Positions 43,076 to 52,879 of a stretch of 64,000 nt of DNA are shown here, piece by piece. The translations under genes and the position numbers were made by a program. The stretch comes from Fallopia convolvulus (lineage: Eukaryota; Streptophyta; Magnoliopsida; Caryophyllales; Polygonaceae). The notes beneath the pieces are model-generated. The model made no database searches. It was given only the letters and a program-made list of their open reading frames with translations, and was not told the DNA's origin. The DNA lies in contig OZ024724.1 of assembly GCA_964016875.1 (NCBI GenBank), forward strand, positions 26,139,962-26,203,961, read 5' to 3'. Within the stretch, counting starts at the first letter, position 1, and each line of letters opens with the position of its first letter.

Positions 43076-44199
43076 AATTAGCGCTTTTTCAAGTGAATCA
43101 TAACACCTCCTCAAGTCTGCTTCTTGTTATTTTGTGCTTCGACAGTCATATACGCCTGAACTGCGGAGGTGCTTTTCTCCTACCAGGACTCAAGTCTCTC
43201 CAACTTCCTTGCTCGGGGGTTTGATGCTTGTTTACCTTGTTCTTTGTTTGTTTTGTTGGTTTATTTTTTGTTATTGTTTGTTGTCGGTTTGTTCGGCTAT
43301 CGAGTTTCTTATCGATCTTTTGATCTACCAGGCATGTCTGATACTTCGAATTCCTTTCCCTATATAAAAAAATAATGTTTAATGCCGACTATTTGTGAGC
43401 TTTAGATTAATCAGATCAATGGCTAAATCAAATCCTTGTCGCATAATTTATCTTCCTACATCAAAGGTATTTTCATCTTTTCCCAGAACGAATTTGTCCT
43501 CTTCATCTGCAAGGTTATTAAAATCACAATCCGGTACAATCCTACAATCCAAATATAGGCCAACGATCCGAATTGGTTAGTGAATCACAAGTACATAGAA
43601 TTGTGGTAGGATTTTATGATCCTATAAGATCTCGCGATATTCACCCTTATTATGGATAAAATTCAACAAATTTTGGTTTGGCCTTCATCTTTAGAATTTT
43701 TTAGAGGGATTTGTGAATAACCATCCGCTAATTACATATTTATTTTAACACACTCACTAATTTATATTCTTTGTGAAGGACCACTCATCTGTTAGTTTCG
43801 TATCTTTTCCCATTAAAAGTTTTAAATGAACTTTTTGCCCCTCACGTTTAAAAAAAATTAGGAAAAATAACAAGTGAGTGGCTAGCTCCCATTGATAAAC
43901 AAGAGAGTTCGATTAATGGAGGAATTCGATTACTACAGTTGAGGGTTATCTCCACAATTACCACCCCTCCCATTCCTCCATCGGCGTTGGCGCTTCTGCT
44001 ATGTCATCTACAAGTAGTGCGTCCCTTTTTGTTCTTCTTCTTCTCACCATGAAAGCTAAGTATTCGTCATCTCCTCTCACCATTAAAGTTCTCATGCTCC
44101 GTCATCTCGTCGCACCATTAAAGCTTTCATACTCAGTCATCTCCTCTTACCATGAAATTTGAATACTTGATAAGAAAATGCCTTCGGATAAAATCATCT
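43076..44199. other. Intergenic DNA
   Basis: No gene or repeat boundary can be supported. A T/G-rich stretch lies at 43220-43320. Confidence 0.35.
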
Positions 44200-44694
44200 A
44201 AGATCTGATTCAGCCCGCCCTTGATAAACTCGTTCACATATGACAACTTACATATGACGATATTCAGCAGATTTTCTTGTTTATGCATGATACCCGAGAA
44301 CGATATTTTGCGGCTCTCAAGCGCATTATTAGGCATGTTCCCACCACCTCCCTTGGCATTACCAAAGCCTGGAGCCGATAGACCATCGTTGGTCGTTTAT
44401 ACAGACGCTGATTGGGTTGGTTGCTCGAACACTCGTCAATCCACTTCTGGGTATTGTGTGTTCCTTAATGACACACTTGTATCCTGGTCAGCCAAGCGCC
44501 AAACCGTTGTCTCCAGTTCCAGTGCTGAGGCCGTATATTGGGGTGTTGCCAATGTGGTCGTTGAGTGTTGTTGGCTACGCAATCTTCTTCTCGAGCTTCA
44601 TTGTCGACTATCTTAGGCTCCCTTGGTGTATACGGACAACATTTCCGGGACCTACTTGGCCAATAATTCGGTTCAGTATCAATGGACAAAGCAC
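44200..44694 (+). pseudogene. Ty1/copia pol remnant, left part
   Basis: The frame shows MHDTRERYFAALKRI then, after a shift, YTDADWVGCSNTRQSTSGYC, LVSWSAKRQ, SSSSAEAVYWG and WLRNLLLEL. These belong to copia RNase H. The remaining part (a YTDN block) ends at 44694, where a second element has inserted. The catalytic domain continues at 47493. RT proper is not present upstream. Confidence 0.8.
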
Positions 44695-44699
44695 ATTTG

Positions 44700-45321
44700 A
44701 TGTGACCCTCGCTCGGCAAGAGGCGGATCTAGGCTCGAAACGTCCGAATCTTCTCCGACAAGGGTAACCGGATAAATACGAGACCACAAAAGTGGACTCG
44801 CAGGCCTCTAATGCTCGTCGGAATGAGGGTTGGGCGAGGCAGAATCAAGGGCGAGGGAAAAGGGTTAGAAAGGGGTGACGCCCGGGCCAAATAAGGAGGA
44901 ATCTCGACTCTACTTAAACTTGGCTATTCATATTGGACGTGATTAATAAAAGGGGGTGTGGCTCCTTTATATAGAGGAGGCGCCACAAAACGCTAGTTCT
45001 AAATGGGCTGGATTAGAGTTAGCAACATGCTAGGCCCAACATCCAAGCCCATAAGACTAATAATAGTAACTGCTAAAAATAGAAAGTTGCAAACTAACCC
45101 TAATGGCCTAATGGGCCTTATGATAGCTTCAATGGGCTGGCCTCTTAAGCATAAGAGAACACACGCCCAAAATAGTAAAGACGGAATGTAATTGACGGAA
45201 ATAGAAATAATAATATAAATAATACATAAATGATACTAAGTCCTAATCCAAGGGGGTCTCCAAGGTCTAGGACGTCTCGGGTCCGTCTGAGTAGGGTCCG
45301 AGCTAGGGCAGAGTCGCATCA
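44700..45321 (-). repeat. 3' LTR of the non-autonomous copia-type element
   Basis: 622 bp, with TGATG...CATCA ends. A TATA-like TTTATATAGAGG lies at 44974-44985 (plus-strand reading). The ORF of the element ends inside this LTR. Confidence 0.92.
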
Positions 45322-46195
45322 TTCTCCCCCGCTTAGCTTCGAAGCGTCCTCGCTTCGACGTGTGTCGGAAAAGGGAAGAAGGCGACGATCTCAACAAAGC
45401 CTTGCCATCGACATGTGTAGTCTTCAATAAATATTGTGTCGACACAGGGGCAGGCGCGAGCTTGGGCTCGATGTCAGCGTCGGAATCAGGGAGGACCTCG
45501 GGAAGAACCTCGGTAGGATCCTCGGAAAGGGCCTCGGAAAGGGCCTCGGTAAAGACATCGGTAGGGTCCTCTGTAGGGACCTCGTCCGGCGCTGGACTCG
45601 ACTCGTGTCTCGGCACGTCGCTAGGGACCTCGCTAAGGATGGGCGCCGACGTCGCTGGACTCGACGCGTGCGAAGGCACGTGGGGTGCCGGCCATGGTTG
45701 AGCCTCTCGGTTGGCCTCGGCGAGAAGGCGCTCGAGCTCCGCGATCCGTTGCTCCGCGGTCATGGCGTAGTATGTGCACTGATGGTTCTCGGAGAGGGTC
45801 GGAGTGTCAACGCTAGGGGCTGGTGAAGCGCGGGCCGGGGGAGGCCTTTGGGCCTCCGAGGTGCGGTATCGGGGACGTGGTCGCCGAGGTGGCGGACTCA
45901 AATCCCGCTCATCGTATCGGGTACGCGTGCGCCGAGGAGGCGGACTCCATTCCCGCTCTTCGTATCGGGGTCTCGGGTGCCGAGGTGGCGGACTCCAATC
46001 CCGTTCAACGTATGATCGACGTCGGGGTTTTGGAGTTTCGCCGTAATAGCGGGCCCGATTCTCCGGGAGTCTATATGGTGGGATCCAATCCGGATCGTCC
46101 CTCGGAAGCGGCTTATAGGGACGAGTGTTGACTCGTCGACGAGGCCGATCCCAAGAGTCCGAATCGTCCCATACGACCGAGCAAGTCCAAGACAT
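45236..46195 (-). CDS. Arg/Pro-rich protein of the non-autonomous copia-type element
   Basis: A 319-codon intact frame starts at ATG 46195. Residues about 55-110 are three tandem repeats of about 17 residues built on Y-x-E-R-[DE]-x-S-P-P-P-R-R, resembling an RS-type, RNA-binding low-complexity segment. Residues about 145-165 (AEQRIAELERLLAEANRE) form a predicted coiled coil. A run of EDPTEVL/EALSE acidic repeats follows (about 205-240). The C-terminus enters the LTR and is again basic. It matches no gag I know. Its place and the coiled coil suggest a gag-like or RNA-packaging role, as inference. Confidence 0.7.
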   Translation of the reverse strand: MSWTCSVVWDDSDSWDRPRRRVNTRPYKPLPRDDPDWIPPYRLPENRARYYGETPKPRRRSYVERDWSPPPRHPRPRYEEREWSPPPRRTRTRYDERDLSPPPRRPRPRYRTSEAQRPPPARASPAPSVDTPTLSENHQCTYYAMTAEQRIAELERLLAEANREAQPWPAPHVPSHASSPATSAPILSEVPSDVPRHESSPAPDEVPTEDPTDVFTEALSEALSEDPTEVLPEVLPDSDADIEPKLAPAPVSTQYLLKTTHVDGKALLRSSPSSLFRHTSKRGRFEAKRGRMMRLCPSSDPTQTDPRRPRPWRPPWIRT

Positions 46196-46849
46196 GGCTC
46201 GGGCTTCTCGTTTTTTTTTTTTTGTTTTTTTGTTTTTTTTTACAATATTACGAGATCTTCCACAATCCGAAAGATTCCGTTAAAAACGGAAGATAATAAA
46301 ATCTATCCTAAAAATAAAAGTAACTAGAAGATCTTTTATAATTAAGATCTTTTACAAAAGGATAAAATCAAAATAAATAAAATAAAATAAGATAATAAAA
46401 GATATGCTCCCAAATCACAACCAACACAATCTTCGGAAAGATCTAGGGTTTCCGAAAAAAAATATGCTGGCACGGGGACTTGCGGCGCTGGATCCTTCGT
46501 CGCAATGGCGCACTGCCTTACTCCTGCTGGTGCGACGTCGGGACTGCGCCAGGACTCGGATCTGGCACGCTGGTCGGCGCGAGACTGCTGCGCCGGGACT
46601 GTGTCGGGACTCGGATCTTGGCACGCTGCTGCTGGCTGGGCGCCGGACTCGCGCGTCTTGTTGGTATTTCGGCCTTTTGGAGGGGCAAACGACGTCCGAT
46701 TTGGGCGAATTTTATATGCCCGGACTCGTATCGAAAAGACCTACAAGATTTTGGAAGAAAATTGCATAAAAAAAAATTTGGTCGAAAACTGGGCAGAAGT
46801 CGACGTGTTTTTTTGAGGGACGGAGAAGGGTCCGTTCGAACCGCCTGAC
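46196..46849 (-). other. Leader of the non-autonomous copia-type element
   Basis: 654 bp between the ORF start and the primer site. It includes a poly(T) tract on the plus strand (46208-46241) and a GC-rich part at 46460-46660 with repeated GGGACTGCGCC/GGACTCGGATCT words. No domain is seen. Confidence 0.5.
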
Positions 46850-46861
46850 GCTCTGATACCA
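46850..46861 (-). other. Primer binding site (initiator tRNA-Met type)
   Basis: The minus strand reads TGGTATCAGAGC, the standard plant Ty1/copia primer site. Confidence 0.9.
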
Positions 46862-46863
46862 AT

Positions 46864-47487
46864 TGATGTGACCCTCGCTCGGCAAGGGGCGGATCTAGGC
46901 TCGAAACGTCCAGATCTTCTCCGACAAGGGTAACCGAATAAATACGAGGCCACAAAAGTGGACTCGCGGGCCTCTAATGCTCGTCGGAATGAGGGTTGGG
47001 CGAGGCAGAATCAAGGGCGAGGGAAAAGGGTTAGAAAGGGGTGACGCCCGGGCCAAATAAGGAGGAATCTCGACTCTACTTAAACTTGGCTATTCATATT
47101 GGACGTGATTAATAAAAGGGGGTGTGACTCCTTTATATAGAGGAGGCCACACAAAACCCTAGTTCTAAATGGGCTGGATTAGGGTTAGCAACATGCTAGG
47201 CCCAACATCCAAGCCCATAAGACTAATAATAGTAACTGCTAAAAATAGAAAGTTGCAAACTAACCCTAATGGCCTAATGGGCCTTATGATAGCTTAAATG
47301 GGCCGGTCTCTTAAGCATAAGAGAACACACGCCCAAAATAGTAAAGACGGAATGTAAATGACGGAAATAGAAATAATAATATAAATAATACATAAATGAT
47401 ACTAAGTCCTAATCCAAGGGGGTCTCCAAGGTCTAGGACGTCTCGGGTCCGTCTGAGTAGGGTCCGAGTTAGGGCAGAGTCGCATCA
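46864..47487 (-). repeat. 5' LTR of the non-autonomous copia-type element
   Basis: 624 bp, nearly identical to 44700-45321. It is followed on the minus strand by the primer site at 46861-46850. Confidence 0.92.
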
Positions 47488-47492
47488 ACATT

Positions 47493-47658
47493 GAGATTGA
47501 CATCCACTTTGTTCGAGAACAAGTGCTTTGGGTCACATTAGGATGTACCGTCTAAATTTCAATATGCGGACACTTTTACAAAAGGGTTGTCTAGGTAATT
47601 ATTTCTTAATTTTAGAGACAGTCTTACAGTTCGTTCACCTTCCGTTTCGCTGTGGGGG
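47493..47658 (+). pseudogene. Ty1/copia pol remnant, right part
   Basis: Continues the RNase H C-terminus interrupted at 44694: EIDIHFVRE, then a shifted frame through the typical copia end to a polypurine tract TGTGGGGGTG at about 47651-47660. Confidence 0.7.
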
Positions 47659-47770
47659 TGTACTAGCATATATTTTGTAATGGGCCCTAACTTGGCCCAT
47701 AAACCACCCTTTTGTACATGTGTATATAATACAATCTAATGAATGGAGAATATCGAAGGAGACTTTTACA
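47659..47770 (+). repeat. Possible 3' LTR of the copia remnant
   Basis: Starts TGTACTAGC directly after the polypurine tract and includes TGTATATAATACAATC. The end at ACTTTTACA (47770) is a guess, since no partner LTR exists in the window. Confidence 0.35.
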
Positions 47771-48265
47771 CATGACAGCTTACAACAAGAACTCAATCAA
47801 AACAAGAGATAAACTCACCCTTATCAATCGATCAACACGGGAATCACTCCCAAACTGAAACTTCAAAGCTCTCTGATTTTAACTCAATATTTCGTCCCTC
47901 ATACATGCATACAAGAGCCATTTACATAGGCTAGAGGAAAGGAAACAATTAAACAAAGGTCTTCAAACAAGAACTTTAATCATGCCTCATAAAGAAGACC
48001 ATGTGAAGAGGCTTGGGCTGATTTAACTAAGCAATTTGAAGATTTTAATTTATGAAAGAAAACATAAATTAATATAGTAAATGGAACTACCTTGAGGTAA
48101 CTCCAACATGCAATCAAATAGGCCTTCTTCAATTGTAGACGTCTAGAAACAAATGAATCAAATTCCCTCCTAAATGATGTCTTGATGATATGGAATTGAA
48201 GAGGCTTTGTATTTTTTTTGAAGATTAGTCATTCTATTCAATTAATTCCACTCTATACGTATTCT
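47771..48265. other. Intergenic DNA
   Basis: No gene or repeat is recognised. Confidence 0.35.
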
Positions 48266-48620
48266 TTTTATAACAATTTTTTTTGTCAACAAGATTTTTT
48301 TGATGACAATTTTTTATCAACAAAGAAATTTTATGACAAGTTTTTGTCACCAAGATCCTTTTGATGACAATTTTTTGTCAACAAGGAATTGTCAACACGA
48401 TTTTTTTTACAATTTTTTATCAACAAGATCGTTGACAATTTTTTTGTCAACAAAATCCTTTTGTTGACAATTTTTTGTCAACAAGATCCTTCTATTGACA
48501 TTTTTTGTCAACAAGATAATTTTTTTGTAAACAAGACCCTTTTGTTGACAATTTTATGTCAACAAGATCTTTTTGTTAACGGTCAAAGCCGTTCAATGAT
48601 GGTCAACAGTTGGTCAATAC
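48266..48620. repeat. Minisatellite of hairpin units (TTGACAATTTTTTGTCAA)
   Basis: About ten degenerate units of 25-35 bp repeat the pattern TTGACAA-TTTT-TTGTCAA followed by CAAGATCCTTTT. Each unit is itself an inverted repeat (TTGACAA/TTGTCAA). The array fades into TTGGTCAATACTGATCAAC at 48610-48630. A frame through it (48389-48739) is an artefact of the repeat. Confidence 0.8.
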
Positions 48621-49905
48621 TGATCAACAGCCGAGTTAACTCACTAATGGTTGAAGGCAAAAGAGTGGAAAGGGTTAAAGGATTATCCATGCTATTAAAG
48701 CATAAATCCCAATTAATATGTTATTATACCCCTTTCTAGGGATATTTACCAAAATCATCCATAATTTAATATGGTAGAAGAAAAGTACATCCGATCTCAA
48801 TTACAAAAATGATGGGTCTACAACAAATTAATGTTTTTTCCCCCTTCAAGTTCTTCGAGCCCCAAATGAGGACATGTGAGAAAGAAAGCTAATAATGAAA
48901 TAACTTCCCAATCTAAGACGCTAGAAGATTAAAATTTATAAAATAATTTAATATGTCCACCAAATTTATCCTGCGTTAAAGAAAATTCATACAGCCCTGA
49001 GGTACAACATGACAGGGAATGAATCCTCTCATTGTCAGATTGCCATTTCAAGAAAAGTTCTACCCATTTCAAGATGGAAAACATTGCTTGTGCCAACTAA
49101 TCGGCACCAAAAAATCTTTGTTGCACAGCCGCAATTCGCTCCAAATCTTCAGGCATTCACACAGTGCAGACAGTGCTTCTCGGTAGCAATGGAGAATCGG
49201 TGAAGCGTGCAGCATTAAAAGAACAAACCTGACACATAAGTTTATGCAACAATAGGAGAATCGGTGAAGCGTGCAGCAATGGAGTATTGTGCCTAGTGAT
49301 GATTCACCCGGGTAGAATTCTCAAGTAGAAGCCATAAAATATCCAATATCACATTGCATATTGTTTCATCTTGTTTTGTCTCATGTCGAAGCAGATTCAG
49401 GTTGTGCATTGGCAGTGTGTGCTTTCCAAGCAAAAGGAGCTTTACGAACAGCTTGTTAGCTTTTCTTTTCATTCCCCTCTGCAGACAACAATAGTCTGAC
49501 TCTGGGGCAATGAAACTGATTTAACGAATTAGAATTGAGGTATCAAAACAATGCACATTTTGCAAGTAATAGGTACAGAATCCTTATAAGTAAGATTCAA
49601 TCTTACTTTAATATTTGCTATCCATCTGTCGGCAAAGAGAATTGGAATTCATGCAGCTCGAACACTTATTTACCTATTGCATGATAAGACAAAAGAGAAC
49701 AAGTGAGAACAATATTAGAAAAGACATGCAAGAAAAGGATGTTCTCCATGTCAAAGCTATGCCTTCTTTTAAAGCCTTTTAAAAGGGTGGTTTAAGCTAA
49801 ATCACTCGGCTAGTGTTTCAAAAGCCCCAGGTTTCATACATATTATTCGGTCAGATTCAAGGATGTGAGGAAGAAAGGACAATCAATCTTAGCTTGTTGA
49901 ATTTT
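48621..49905. other. 3' flank of the kinase gene
   Basis: No independent gene is supported. A possible alternative last kinase exon lies near 49490-49300 on the minus strand, because TGTCTGCAG at about 49486-49494 (complement) is a good splice acceptor. A duplicated phrase AGAATCGGTGAAGCGTGCAG occurs at 49192 and 49258. Confidence 0.4.
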
Positions 49906-52830
49906 TCATACCATTTTATACAACTTTCTGCATGTGCGACCATCCTCTTTATTCGAAGCGTTCTGCCTATCCACCATATAATTAGACTTGTCTTGCTTTA
50001 TTGGCAGAATATCACCACCCAGATTGTGATCTATGGCATCATGCTTCTCATTAGACTCTGCACCACCAGTTAATCCAATATAACTAGCAAAACGGGACAA
50101 TGTGAAGAATCTTTGAGTGGAATGAAATTGGAATGTTTGGCCTGGTTGTGTTGGAACCTCATCTTCCCTTCCCTGTGTTTTCCATGAGTGGGAAAGAGAA
50201 TCAGAGGCTAACAGTTGGAGGGAACGTGTGATATCATTTTTTGATAGACCTCGAACTGGCTCAATGAGAAAGCCTGACATAGCATTCTCTTCCCGATTGA
50301 GATTTTCACTGTTGCTTTTAGAAATTGGTAGTCTGAATTGTCTCTGAATTAACATAAAACAGACAGATGTTAGCCTAACAGAAAAAATAGCAGTAGTACA
50401 TGAATTGATTGAAATAAATAAATATAAGTGAAGAGATATGAGTATACATACCAGAAAGGGTACTTTCAACTCAGGATAAGCTTCTGAGACTGGAACACCT
50501 TTGGGTTGCTGACCTTCCTTTTTAACATGTTCTTGCCCAAGGCCTTTTGCAGCAGCTTTTTGCCTGCAATCAGTAGACAACAAAGGCAGCTACAGTTCAA
50601 ACAACTTCCAGCCTATTTGAAGGAAATAAAAGAGCCGGATATGGAATAGAGCACAATATTTCGCTTCCTTGTAATAATAGATAAAAAAAAAAGAAAATGC
50701 ATATTGCCACCATATATCTGACATAGAAATACATGAATAAAAAGAAATCGTATTACTATGTATCAACCGTGACTCATTAAAATAAGTTCTATAACAGAAA
50801 TGTACTCGGTTTCGCTAGCCTAGAATCTAGATGGACACTCACCAGAGCAAAAACCTTACAAGTAAGGTACACAGAATGCAATACAAATCCCATGTCTCAC
50901 TGATGAGACTAAATTCTCAAATGCAAAGAAAAAAAGACACTCGCATGTGGAGCACACAGGGCTGCAGGGTTTCTGCTAAGTGAAACTAGAAGGCCGTAAG
51001 AAATTGAAAGGCCTCTAAAAGTCAGCAACAAGTAAATGTTCTTTTTCTGGGAGATACCAATTTAGAATTAAAGTAATAAAAAACTGGTAAAAGCCACATC
51101 GTAAAATTTGTAAGAAGCCATGCTCCCTACAGGTCTATCATAAACATCCTCCCGACTTGCTCAGGGAATGGGTGCATACATCTCGACCCCAGACCCTGCT
51201 CAGGCGGGATACACTGGGAAGTTGTTCTTGTTGTTCTTGTTGTTTTATATCTATTTAAGACACATGCATCATTTAATCTTTAAAACTATGCAATACTCCT
51301 GTGTACTCAATAAAAGGCTTTTATATATTCTCATGTATAAGTATAACACATTGGATTCAATGGAGATTTAAAACAAGTAACAAAGATGTCATGAATAGCA
51401 ATTAGGATTGCGGTAATTTGATCTGAAAAAGAAAGGTTAAAAAGATGTCAAATGTAGCATACCGTCTAGCTTCCTCATTCCGCAATCTCGCATCAAACTC
51501 TTTACTTGGTGGGTACTTTGGCAAATTTGATGGATCACAAGGAAGCGGCTTAGTTTTAAGGAACTGTAAGAAGAGTAAGCGAAGTTAGATTACTCAGATA
51601 TACCAAAGAACATCAAGAAAGCAATTATCATATATATCTGTCAAGAAGCAAACTAACAAATGTATACTAACTTCTCGTAAGGATTATATGCAATATATAG
51701 TCATATTATAATTCAGCACAACCATTCGTAACACCACCCAACCAATAAATAGAAAATTTTAGGGTTCTAAACTATGAACTCAAGTAGTTATAAATAAGGT
51801 TTAACCACATTAAAGAGCTTAGTGTTTAAGGTCTAGATTAGCCAATTCTTGATTAGATTGAGAACAGTAGGTGCCAAATTTCTCAGATGAGAGACAAAGA
51901 CCTGAACAAAATCAGGAGAATTGTACATACAAAATCTTATAGCACAGCAAAATCCAACGTCACTAAGTAGAACAATGAATGATTTCATAACTAAATCTAT
52001 AATCCAGATCATAGTTATAAAAGGGAACAAACGTCCAACTTGCTTGTTGTGTGTGAGTGTGAGAGGATACCATATCCTCTACATGAATAATAACATTTAG
52101 TTTCCTTATGAATAATAAACTTTAACAAAATACAAACTGTCTTACCTCACTTTCTAGTGCCAAGGATGCAGAACCTCTGCACTCAGGCTCTAAATGAAGA
52201 AGAACATCCAACAGGGTCAAAGCTGGTGTGGGAAAATCTTTGAACATCTCAGTCAAATGACGACTATATGGACGTTGCGGTTTGAACATTGTTGCATTTG
52301 TTAATCTTGATTTCTGCCAATATTCTTCGGTAGGTGATCCACAAAGTTTGAAGATCTTATGAAGTTGCTCCACCTACAAATAATGAGAACAATATATACT
52401 CTGATCAGTATAAATAACCCAATTTTTTATGAAGAAAAGTCCAAAATTCAGTTGCATCCTATGATTTGAATAGTATAGGACAAACAGATTTTCCCTAAGA
52501 TGAATATTATGCAATACAAAATCTAAACCTCGATATAAAACATTATTTTCTATTATACCATGTGTATCTGTGAGTTGATGAAAGAGGGAAGACAACATCG
52601 ATATGTCCATCTATTTATATTATATATAAACTTAAAACAGAAAATACCTGTAGCCAGTCATTTATATTTCTTGCCTATGTAATCAAATTTAACCAATCAA
52701 AATTTTATCCTAAATATCCTTTTTATGGCCAAATATATATCATTATAAAAAAAAATTTATCCTAAATATTCTTTTAAGTGGTTCTTTTTAAATCATATAC
52801 TTTAATAGTCAACTATGTGGGGATGATTGC

Positions 52831-52879
<49 letters not shown>

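Larger units (their letters stand above)
44700..47487 (-). mobile_element. Non-autonomous copia-type LTR element (about 2.8 kb)
   Basis: Two LTRs (44700-45321 and 46864-47487) flank a 1.5-kb interior. ACATT is duplicated at 44695-44699 and 47488-47492, and the host copia frame resumes exactly after it. On the minus strand a TGGTATCAGAGC primer site (initiator tRNA-Met, the usual copia primer) lies two bases from the right LTR, and a GGGGGAGAA polypurine tract abuts the left LTR. The interior encodes one Arg/Pro-rich protein and no pol. LTRs differ by few changes, so it is young. Confidence 0.92.

Noticed and set aside
45360..46131. Plus-strand Gly/Arg-rich frames up to 130 codons
   Set aside because: Opposite the Arg/Pro-rich ORF of the non-autonomous copia-type element, which has the correct orientation relative to primer site and polypurine tract.
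48389..48739. 116-codon frame with repeated VDNFFVNK-type words
   Set aside because: Produced by the hairpin minisatellite.
49009..49203. 64-codon plus-strand frame
   Set aside because: No domain, and lies in the 3' flank of the kinase gene.
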